From the NCBI GenBank assembly GCA_005765155.1, contig VCCP01000003.1, positions 4,030,001-4,094,000 on the forward strand: 64,000 nt of DNA, written 5' to 3'. Below are positions 54,968 to 64,000 of this stretch, one piece after another. Both the position numbers and the translations under genes were made by a program. The notes below the pieces were generated by a model. The model was given only the letters and a program-made list of their open reading frames with translations. It had not been told where the DNA came from and did not search any database. Source of the stretch: Zelopaecilomyces penicillatus (taxonomy: Eukaryota; Ascomycota; Sordariomycetes; Hypocreales; Pseudodiploosporaceae). Each line of letters begins with the position of its first letter. Within the stretch, counting starts at the first letter, position 1.

Positions 54968-57900
54968 CACCTTTCGATATAGTTTGCTCATTTTCTGTTG
55001 GGTAAATAAATTTAGTTAAATCAAGTCATGTTCGGGTAGCACATCAGGAGTGCAGATAACGACTTGGCCCAACTCCTCTGTTTGTAGCCAAATACATAAT
55101 CTTTGGACTACCCACAATTAGAGTTCCCCTTCAACAGAATTGAGGCATTTTGAAAAGGGAGGGGAATTCTCAACAAGGCAATTCAGCCTGCCTGAGCGCG
55201 GTGGAAAAATATTGGAAGGCACGAAGTAGACCTGCCTAGTTAGTAAACGTGGCAGGAGCAGCGCAGGTCGGATCACATGGATGGGAAGGTACGGACAGCA
55301 AGATTTTTGCTTTTAAACTGCCACACAAGCCATCGTTTTAGCCCAGTTACTACAAACAGGTCACATTGTCTAAAGAAAAGTCCATACCAACATCGCCGTC
55401 GCCGTCGTGCTTTTTCCCCCTCCACACAAACAAACATGATCTTCCAAAATAAACGGTAGGCGGCATTGTTGGCCCCCACTCGGAGATGGGGATGGCCGGA
55501 GCCTGCCTCCGCATCCCATCGAACCATGCCTGTATCGATCATCCGGCACCAACAACCGGCAGCCGTGCGCGGAGGCGGTCTTCGGCGGTCAGGGAGGGTT
55601 GCATTCACCAATTGGTCAACCAAGACATTGTTACGACAGGAGGAAACCTCCAAGGTTCCTAGAAGGTGGGAAAATTAGACACCCCTTGTTAGTGGAGTCA
55701 ATTATCGGCAAGTGCTGCATATGTCCTCAAACATAACATATCAATTTTTTTTTAATTTGTTTTGTATCAGACTAGTAGACCTTTGCCTGATGGGGACAGC
55801 TGGGAGTCACGCCGCCACGGTCACTTTCTGTAAATGAGCCTCAATCTCTCATGACACGCACAGTATGGAGTGCCACAAACTTCCCTTACAATGCCGCCTA
55901 CAGGTCAAGCCTAGACTGACATACGATAGTCGACCATTGTTACGGGATGTTGCATGGATACTGGGCTGGCCAGCGCCAGACTGATTCAACAATTTGGACA
56001 GCTTCTTTTCACGCGTCTTGATATATCTTGTCGTTGTGTAGTCTCTTGAGGTGAACCGATCTTGTGTTTTCGCATTTCCTTTCTTTTGGCTTTTGGGCAT
56101 CGACTATGCCAGTATCGTTTTATCATATCCATATCTCAATCTCAGTTGACAAACCTTGAGTGCAGTGAAGTAACAAGGCTGCTTGGGCTCTACTCGACGC
56201 TGGCCGACAAGCCCGGTTAGGCCGGGTATCTCGCTTGCCGGCTAATTTCTCGGAGATGGCTGGGGCACCCTGATGCGGGCAGACGGACCCTGCATGCTAC
56301 AGAAGGGTTGGTGGGTCAGCATCAATGTGATCACCCACGATTTAATGTGGTTGTGTGGGCAAATCTTACCTGCAACCTTCACTATGGACGAACTTTTAAT
56401 TCCCGCGACCTCAGCCGCTCCGCCTAGGGAAAAGCGGCGCACTGACTGAAATGGCTGGTTTCCCACAAGCTACACACACATTGCTATCGTACATAGTGGT
56501 AGTGCATGCCCAAATCCATTGACCAGAGCTGACTCCCTGAACTAGTTGTTATGGCACTGATGCAAGATGTCTGTTTGCATTCTTCAAAACTTGCCAGCCG
56601 GGACAGTCCACCATCCAGCAGAGTGACAGTATAAACAGACAGCACGCAATGCGCGGCTTGTTTCAATATGTGTAACATTTCTATGCAGTTTGTGTGCGCG
56701 TGCTCATCGTATCCTTTTTCCGTCAACGAGGAGGGGCCAACTTGCTGGGGATGCACCGTCGATCATGACCAGCTTGAGCGAGGGAGCTGGCACAAGTCAG
56801 CATCTAGGCCGCAGCGGCTTACAGATCATCCAAGCACTGGAGTGATGCAGCGGCTGGGAAACAAACAACATTACAGTACTCCGTACGCAGAGAGACTAAT
56901 AAATTATGGTGGCTCCCCCGCTTCTACCAGTGATGGACAAATGACCAATCTATGGACTGTTTGGTTCGAAATTGATAGTTCCCTGTGCAGCAACAACAGG
57001 CCATCTGCATGATTCCTGTACTGATGGCTCCGATGGCTCTCTCGAGTCGGGTGGGTTGTTTGTTACGCGGGGACTGTACGATGACGATGGCGGCGTCTGG
57101 GCCGCATGGGACAGCGCGCCTTGGGTCCGACTCTGAGCCTGTCGCATTTGGTCCAGGCCTGAAAGAATGTCCTGACCACAGACAAGTGCTTTTCAGGACC
57201 GATTTATGCCGAGCAGGCTTGCCCGCTTTCTCTCTCGTCAGGTTACGCGCCTTTAATTTCAAGTCTTGATATGTCTGGGATTAGCTGTTAAAGCATAACA
57301 CTCTATGTGTGGGAGGGGTAAACACTTGAGCTGTCATCGCGCACCCTCAGCATGAGTCCATGATACATGGCCCAGTTCTACACAAGGTCATTAGCCCTAC
57401 GATAGGGGCATTACATCCAAAATTAACTCTACCTCACTCCCTATTCCATTGCTAGCTTAACGGCTGCTGAGCACACGACTTGACGGGCTCACAGGCCTCG
57501 GTATATTCAAGCCCTAATTCCGCGCCTGAAGCATTGAGTCCATGTAGAGTCTAGACGTTTGGCTTGCTTGGCCTTTTGAATCTCAACAACTCAAAACCCC
57601 AAGACTTCATGAGTGGCTGGATGGTGGGCCCAGAAATGATGTAACCGCCGCCGCCTACATTGACCAACTCCTGCAGGCAGAGACGTAATAATTAGCAGCA
57701 GCCATCTGGTTGGGTCAAGGCTAACGCCTGGCGCCGCCGCCTGCCCCTCATCCCATCATCGGTGGTGCTTGTCATCCCGCCAACCCCGTCGACAAAAGGG
57801 AGAGTCTCTGTGTCCGAATCCAGACCAAGAGGAACTGTATTCTGCCAAGAAAAATGAAAAAGGGAATGAAAAGAAATCAAACAGACTGATCACCTGAGGA

Positions 57901-59775
57901 TGGCTGATAAGAAGACGAAGTGAGGAGGTGAAGGAACTGAAAAATCATCTTGCAGACACTCTATCAAACCCCATGTTATCCTTGGGGCTGCCTGAGTCTA
58001 AAGACACAGGCAGGCATGAAGTATGGACCCGCGATGGAGACGTGTGCTTTTTCAGTTTTCATTATCCTGACCGTGAATCAGCAGCCCCTCTTGATCGATG
58101 CCCACTCGTCTGCCTCCACGCACACATGTGCGTAGAGAGTGGGGGAGCCTCGGGCGTTGTGACTTTCGCTCATCCAGAATGATTACCACGGGGAGACTAT
58201 GTTGTGATCCGTGCCCACGGAGATTCAAGCCAAAACCACACAATTATCGTAATTTATACTGGCGGCAAAGCAATCCGGGATATGGTGAAAAAGGCCCTCA
58301 GGGCATAATCAAACCCTTGAAAAGGTCCCGTCCCTCCACTTTGTCCCTTCCCACCCCACGTTTTGCAGATGAGGGGAAATATTGGAATACCAGGGCCTCG
58401 TCTGTCTAGCCCTCAATTCAGTATCCGCAACTGCACAACACGGTCACGGCCAGGTACCGACTCGTTCATGTGTTGCTAATATATCTCTTCCTTATCCCAT
58501 CCGGTGTAATTTGACAGCAGTCTCAATTATCATCCTAGCCACACGATCTCTGGCGATGTGAATCCAGATCGCCGTGAGTCTAGCCAGTCCGTGCTGTTCC
58601 TGCACCAACACATTGCAATCACCCTCCCCCGCCAAATAGTCACCATCCCCTCATCAAATTTCAAATGTCTCCCCTCCACAATTCGCACAAAACACCGAAG
58701 AGGCAATCCTATGACATGCGTCTGATTCTCTCCTCCATGGCTCCAATACCCTGGCGCTGCTGTTACTGTTGCGTTTGTAGATGTAGTTGTAATAGCATGT
58801 TGCAACCTCCTTTCACAAAGGCAGACGGGCAGAACCAGACAGAGAAAGACGCAAACAAACACGCAGCTGGAAGATGGTAAGCGCAGGTTCCATTAGCATG
58901 GACGACGGACCCCACTCCGACTCCACGGGCCGCTGTGAGTCTGTGAGTTTGTGACCAACAGAGGCAACGTCAGTTTCTAAATACAAGGGACTGTACCCCT
59001 CCCACCCACTGAAGTCCCCTGCTAGCTGCTGCTACTGCCACTAGCACCCAGCAGCTGCTAGTAGGCGCCTCGCTGTCCGGAGCATTTGGGGGGCTTCCAG
59101 TTCTATGTATTCACACATCCTCCACCTCACCTCCACTGCAGTACCTTTCCACCTCCTGTTCCTTCTCGTCCACCCTCTGCGCCGAAATTTCTCCCCCAAA
59201 CCCTGGGCCTGTTCATGCGCTTTGCAACATCCATATCACTGCTCTTTGCACCGCAGCTCTGCTCTCCATCTTCGCTTCTCCGCGCTTCGCTCTGAGCATT
59301 TCCTGGAACCTCGTGGCTTACAGGCTCGCCTCTTGCAGACTCCAACCTGGCTGCATTGCCCCGCCTAACTCCTACCTACATCATCGCGCCCTCGCCGTCC
59401 TGTCTCTAGCCTTGTTTGGTCATTCAACCATCTGTGTTCGTGGTCTGCAAAGGAAGACATAGTTGCCGTTTATCGAAAGCCTTGCAGTTCCCGAGATCAC
59501 TTGTCCACGGATAATATACATAATAACCTCGCTAGCCGTTGCTACCATTTGGCTTCCTGCCTTCAACATTGACCTATACCTAGCTACTCTCTAGGAGAGT
59601 GCGCGACCCTGTTGTAGGAACGCATACAAACCACTTTACGCCTGGGTTTCCACCCCAACCGACGTCTCAAACTCACTTTGCTGCGAACCTGTTACTTAAC
59701 AGTCGCGGTGCGCTCTAAATTTCGGCTTCTGACTACACAGGCCAATTAGTGCTTTTTCAAACACAGAAAGTCGAC
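54968..59775. other. 4.8 kb gene-free spacer upstream of YPD1
   Basis: No open frame here carries a domain; those at 55273-55653 (minus), 56668-57012 and 57928-58182 look like chance. GTACTCCGTA occurs at 56876-56885. From about 58980 the sequence becomes C/T-rich, as in fungal leaders, and continues into the YPD1 start. Unannotated non-coding transcripts are possible but not visible. Confidence 0.55.
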
Positions 59776-60468
59776 ATGGCAACCTCGGAGGACAATGTTA
59801 GACTACCCACCCGCCAGGTTTCCCCCAGTCGACCGATACTAATGTTTGTGTTTTCGCAGGTCACCGGCGAAGACGGGATTGTCTTGGAATTTGGTGATAA
59901 GATAGACGAACTTACCTTCAACCAAATCCTGGAGATGGATGACCCTGGCGAGCACGACTTCAGCTCTTCTATTGTCTATGGCTTCTTCGACCAAGCAGAG
60001 GAGACGTTTAAAACAATGCAAAATGCCCTGTAAGTCCTATTACTGCACCTCCTGTGAAACAGCAACATGGAGTCTCTGTACGCCAGTTAGGCTTGCAAAT
60101 TCTTCCCCCGCTGTTGCAACTGGCCATCCTTCATCCAAGTACAAGTTTTCGCGTGACTTTTTTTGGAGCATTTACTAATTGGGCCTCCCAAACACAGCGA
60201 TGCTGGAGATCTCGAGCAACTTTCTCAACTAGGCCACTTTCTCAAAGGCTCTGCGGCAACACTAGGGTTAATCAAAGTCCGAGATGGCTGTGAGCACATA
60301 CAGCGTTACGGAAAACGGGAGAATCTCGACGGATCCGATGAGCCCGACACCCAACTGAACCTGAAGCGCATTGAAAATGCACTTGTCCAGGTTCAGGAAG
60401 ACTACAAAGAGGTCGAGAGCGTACTCAGAGATTATTACGATAAAGTCGAAAATGATGAGCGGGCATAA
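59776..60468 (+). CDS. ypd1: Ypd1-type histidine phosphotransfer protein
   Basis: The HPt intermediate that passes phosphate from hybrid histidine kinases to the Ssk1 and Skn7 regulators, controlling the HOG MAP-kinase pathway and oxidative or wall stress. The active His is codon 60235-60237 in HFLKGSAATLG. The upstream FNQILEMDD and VYGFFDQAEETF helices and C-terminal QVQEDYKEVESVLRDYY complete the four-helix bundle. Exons are 59776-59796, 59860-60029 and 60198-60468 (153 residues). Intron 2 is 60030-60197 (GTAAGT...ACAG). Intron 1 ends at TCGCAG 59859 with a TACTAAT branch at about 59837. The donor is either GTTAGA (59797) or GTTTCC (59818). Both are in phase, and even retention of the 59818-59859 segment keeps the frame. 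Found in cytosol and nucleus in other fungi. Confidence 0.92.
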
Positions 60469-61431
60469 TCTCAGCTATCATGAAGAGATAAACACCTCCT
60501 GGCTCTAGTTTGTACTGCACAAAATAAACAACTGCAGCAAAGGGAAGGAAGTTGGATGGGCATTATATCCTGTGCGTCTTTATTTGGGACAATTGCTGGG
60601 AATACTGAGCTTGTTGTGCCACAGGCGCCTTCGAGTACGCACATATTCTTTTTTTATATTTTTTTTTTATTACGGATACTTGACTAGCCGTACAGTTATG
60701 AGTAGACGACAAGGGTCAATGGTTTTGGAGGCGGGGTTTGTGGCTAGGACTTCAACACTGATGGAATTTTGAAGCATTTGGCCTCATAGATGGACTTCTT
60801 AACTCAAGTTGCCCCCTCTTAGATGAGTTGTTCGTGCATGAGGATGACACACAGCTGGAGCTATCAAGCGACTTTGGCGGTGATTTGGTCTATGCAATAG
60901 TAAGAGGAAGGACACGGCGTAGCTGGAAACATGGGAACCACCCAGAGCCGTTTTATACAGAAGCGAGTTGTTATTGGAGTGGCAGCTTACAACCACAGCT
61001 GGCCTTATCATTCGGGGATGGTTGGCATAAGCAGCATGCAATACAGACCTATTAGTCCATCACACTTCGTCATAAAGTTATGTGAAATGCATTACATTCA
61101 ACATTGCCTGGGAAATGTGCCGCTCTTGCGATGCCATCTTTTCCTCTCCTCTGTGAATGATAACGCCCTGATTAACACTCGACCACGTGACAGACCTGGC
61201 CGAGAAGGGATCAGGCTGCTTGTTCAGAGCAAGCAAACAATAGCTACCTCCTCCATTAACTTAGTACTAATATCAGGTAACTGGCATTCAATAGTTGAAG
61301 GCTTACATATACACTGTGTGCCCCTCAGTATTGCCTGGATACTAATAAATGAACAGCACACACAATCAAGTTGGCTTGAGGACAACCGGGAAAAAAGAAA
61401 TGAAAGAAAAGAAAACAGAAGAAGAAAGATA
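60469..61431. other. Spacer between YPD1 and the 2H-phosphoesterase gene
   Basis: About 960 bases: YPD1 3' UTR (T-rich run at 60650-60670) and the promoter of the next plus-strand gene. The frame of the next gene is open from 60931, but with random-looking composition. A purine-rich (GAAA) leader directly precedes ATG 61432. Confidence 0.5.
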
Positions 61432-62274
61432 ATGCCATCTCCGACTCACTTTCTTTGCTTACCCCTCGCTGCAGGGCCGCAGTTGTCAAGAGCCCTTGCG
61501 TCGTTCCGTACGGACGTCACAAGCGCAGCGGGCTTTGGCTTACCTGACGAGGCTGTCCGGCCATTGGGAACACTGCACTTGACGCTTGGGGTGATGAGTC
61601 TAAAGCAAGATGATCTAGATCGGGCAATTGAGGTGCTCAGACGGTTGAATCCACAGGAAATGCTGGCTGAGGCGAGGTCGTCAATGCCGAGGAGAGATGC
61701 GGCCAGTGATGGGTCGGCAGTGATGAGCCAACAGTCCCGACACGGAACGGATACGGCACCAGTGGCGGTGCCCTCCGGACCCCGGACCGGCACTACCAAG
61801 GCGCATCACGCCTCCGGCCCTCCGAGTTCCAAAACGACAGGCTTGTCTATCACACTGCGAGGGCTTCAAGCCATGCACGACGCGTCCAAAGCGTCGGTTT
61901 TGTACGCTCCGCCCTCCGAGCCAGAGGGTATCCTGCGCAGCTTCTGCCAAAAACTGAGAAAGCCATTCATGGACTCTGGGCTCATGATTGACGACGGCCG
62001 ACCGTTGCTCCTCCACGCAACTATTATCAACACTATCTACGTTAAGCCGTCTAGAGTCGATGGTGGACGAGGCGGACGCGGTGGACGTGGTGGTGGTGGA
62101 TCACGAAGAGAGAGAATGACGATTGATGCCCGCGACCTGCTCGACCGATATAGGGACTACGTCTGGATGGAGGGCTTTCCCATCACTCGTGTGGCAATAT
62201 GCAAGATGGGCGCGAAGAAGATTGAAGGGACAGATGATGCTGCGTATGAGGTGGTGAGCGAGATTGTGGTCTGA
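61432..62274 (+). CDS. AKAP7-like 2H phosphoesterase domain protein with RGG stretch
   Basis: 280 residues from ATG 61432, one exon. Start MPSPTHFLCLPL is the first beta strand of a 2H (LigT/AKAP7-NLS) fold. The two catalytic signatures are His49-x-Thr51 (GTLHLTLG) and His195-x-Thr197 (LLLHATIIN), with the expected spacing. Relatives include the ASCC1 subunit of the activating signal cointegrator and 2',3'-cyclic phosphodiesterases, so RNA-end or nucleotide chemistry is likely. Residues 85-135 are a low-complexity insert. Residues 211-226 (DGGRGGRGGRGGGGSRR) form an RGG-type RNA-binding patch in a loop between core strands. Nothing in the flanks indicates a pathway. Confidence 0.85.
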   Translation: MPSPTHFLCLPLAAGPQLSRALASFRTDVTSAAGFGLPDEAVRPLGTLHLTLGVMSLKQDDLDRAIEVLRRLNPQEMLAEARSSMPRRDAASDGSAVMSQQSRHGTDTAPVAVPSGPRTGTTKAHHASGPPSSKTTGLSITLRGLQAMHDASKASVLYAPPSEPEGILRSFCQKLRKPFMDSGLMIDDGRPLLLHATIINTIYVKPSRVDGGRGGRGGRGGGGSRRERMTIDARDLLDRYRDYVWMEGFPITRVAICKMGAKKIEGTDDAAYEVVSEIVV

Positions 62275-62992
62275 GCATGTTGGGTGCAGGTGTGTTCCTT
62301 TTTCGGAGGGCAATGCAGATAAAAGTTGAGATATGGAAGCCTAACATGAAGGTGGGGAAAGATTTATATAATTGCAAAGTCGAAGAAAAATATGATTCAA
62401 AATATCCCGCTATTAACGACGAGAGACTTTGGACGTCCCTTGATCATTGAGACCTTTTGTAGAATTTTATAGACATTGCCTCGTATTTGAATACAGCACA
62501 TGCATGGTGATGCTTCACCTATTGATCGATATGTCTACAGGGCTACATCATACAGGCACACAGCCGTCATGCCCCGCACACCAGAGCTGGATTGCCCCGC
62601 GTTCCGGTTGATGCGGCTGCCTACAGCCAAAGCCATGCGCCACTAGCGATTATCGCCATCTCCAGGCACGGAATCCTGTTCTTCCTTATCCAAGGCGTGG
62701 CTCCCATCTCCAGGCACCGACGAGAAGGGATCCTCCGTCTGCCACCATTGAGTCGAGCTGCGCTGGAGGCGAACTCGCCTGAGCTTCCTCTCTTGTAGTT
62801 GGCATCAACAAGATTGCTTCTGCTATTTCGTGGTGTGCCAGCAACGATGCCGAACCAGCAATATTTCGATTCCCATCTTGGCATCACCATCACAACGCTG
62901 GCCTGAGGACAGTGAGGCGACAACCGAGCGACGGTCACGAGACGATAACGAAGCGTTCACAACGCCAAATCACAGAACAACCGCAGCATCTC
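62275..62992. other. Spacer before the last gene
   Basis: About 720 bases of 3' UTR and promoter. The next gene's frame is open from 62912 but the first in-frame ATG is 62993. No gene was recognised. Confidence 0.5.
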
Positions 62993-64000
62993 ATGAACTC
63001 ATCTGAGAAGCGCCGCGGCGGCGGAGGTGCCCACCTCTTGCGCGCTGGGCCGTCACATTCCACCCGTCATAGCAATCCTGCGAGTGGTGGGGGAGGAGGA
63101 GGAGCAGCAGGAGCAACAGGGGGAGTTTTAACAACGTCCAATAATAGCAATAGCGGTAGTAACAGTAACAGCAATAGCAGCAACATGCCAGTGCTACCGC
63201 CCAGAGCTGCTATACCCAGCATCAACTCTTCTAGCACAGATGACCATCATGAGGGCGGCAGCAGCGCTGGAAGGGCCCAGTCGACTGATCGCAAGGACAA
63301 AGACAAAGAAAGAGAAAGCCACCGAGACAACGTGAGCGCCAACTCGAGCACTAAAGCAGGGGCAAGCCCCCGCAGCAAGGAGAAACAAAGGGGCAGGGAC
63401 ACGGTGCTGCTGCGGGAGAAGGACGAGCGGATAGCATATCTGGAGAAGGAAATGGGCATCATGGAGCGGGAGTTCCAAAAGGAGCTGGATAAGCTGAGCC
63501 AGAACGAGAGCGAAACAGCAACATTTTGGCAAAACAAGCACAGCACGCTGAACCAGCAATATCTCCGGACCGACACAGAGCTGCGGCTGCTGAGGAACGA
63601 AGTCGAGGTTAGGCAAGCGGAGCGAGAAGAGCTCCGTCAGGGATGGGAGTTGCTGCAGCGCGAACTACGGGAACGCGACGACGAGATAAGGCGTTTGCGC
63701 AGCCAGGTACGAGGGCTGAAGGAGTTTGTCAGTACTAGTACCCGAAGCGACGACCAGACGAGCGATGAGGTTTTTGGCGATGGCATGACGAGACTAGGCA
63801 ACAGTTTACAGAACTGGGTCATAACTAATTTCCGGAAGGCCAAGCTGGGTGAGTTTTTTGAAATATTCTTACCCCTGATGACAAGTTTTGTGTGCTCTTT
63901 GATCGAATGATTGAAGGAATGCGTTCTATTAAGAAACACTATATGAAGAGAAATTGAAGACTGACATTGTGAATACCTGGCGCTGGTAGATGTATCCAGA
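62993..64000 (+). CDS. Coiled-coil protein, 5' part (runs off the right edge)
   Basis: Not recognised by name. From ATG 62993 exon 1 runs to 63848 (285 codons plus one base). A GTGAGT donor at 63849 and GGTAG acceptor at 63988-63989 define a 141-base intron, and exon 2 starts at 63990 and continues beyond the window. The first 130 residues are low-complexity (Gly, Ser, Asn runs coded by AGT/AAT repeats) with a basic and acidic patch (DRKDKDKERESHRD). Residues about 140-250 form a strong coiled coil (REKDERIAYLEKEMGIMERE onward). Then comes RLGNSLQNWVITNFRKAK, a conserved-looking motif of a family of large fungal coiled-coil proteins. The in-frame readthrough stop at 63908 is intronic. Confidence 0.75.

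Noticed and set aside
1..64000. tRNA genes, rRNA genes and intact transposons
   Set aside because: I looked for B-box-like GGTTCGA words with pairing arms, for integrase or transposase motifs and for long terminal repeats, and found none. Small or decayed copies could be missed by eye.

Overview
The window looks like nuclear chromosomal DNA of a filamentous ascomycete (Pezizomycotina). Sordariomycetes, probably Hypocreales, is my best guess from protein style only. Signs are single genes on mixed strands, short introns (about 45-145 bases) with GTAAGT/GTGAGT-like donors and CTAAC/CTGAC-like branch points, long regulatory spacers, and fungus-restricted families (DUF3433, Bud6/Aip3, Ypd1, GPI-type class III chitinase). 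No bacterial operon, CRISPR array, tRNA, rRNA or intact transposon was recognised.

Layout: 1-452 is the 3' end of a lipoate-pathway octanoyltransferase. 0.5-4.5 kb is a Dur3-type urea transporter behind a spacer rich in GATA-factor sites. 4.8-5.75 kb is a cysteine-rich secreted protein. 5.95-6.86 kb (minus) is a maltose/galactoside O-acetyltransferase-like enzyme. 7.55-10.2 kb (minus) is a GPI-type GH18 chitinase with a repetitive Thr-rich stalk. 12.8-13.9 kb (minus) is a pirin with an N-terminal hydrophobic segment. 16.0-18.7 kb is a DUF3433 membrane protein. 19.8-20.9 kb (minus) is a disordered protein. A 6 kb gene-free spacer follows. 26.9-29.2 kb is a coiled-coil protein whose long frame has no ATG start. 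30.2-31.9 kb (minus) is an MFS sugar/inositol transporter with a GC-AG intron. 32.5-33.2 kb (minus) is a ubiquitin C-terminal hydrolase. 35.2-38.3 kb is the polarity factor Bud6/Aip3, tail to tail with Elongator subunit Elp1 (38.8-43.0 kb, minus). 44.1-45.2 kb is a disordered DUF3984-like protein. 49.6-50.5 kb is a seven-TM protein. 51.9-53.8 kb is a cystathionine gamma-synthase-like PLP enzyme. 54.1-55.0 kb is a DUF5071-like protein. 59.8-60.5 kb is the phosphorelay protein Ypd1. 61.4-62.3 kb is a 2H-phosphoesterase/AKAP7-like protein with an RGG stretch. 63.0 kb to the right edge is the start of a coiled-coil protein.

The genes are mostly independent housekeeping and surface functions: protein lipoylation, urea uptake, wall chitin turnover, polarity, tRNA wobble modification, osmotic and oxidative stress signalling, and sulfur amino acids. 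I see no biosynthetic cluster, defence island or other new multi-gene system. The best leads are single-locus oddities: an ATG-free 1.1 kb stretch over a leader and 5' coding frame, a non-canonical GC-AG intron, a recent perfect duplication in the chitinase stalk, a tandem CCAAT/forkhead-like promoter repeat, and a 10-mer over-represented in spacers.
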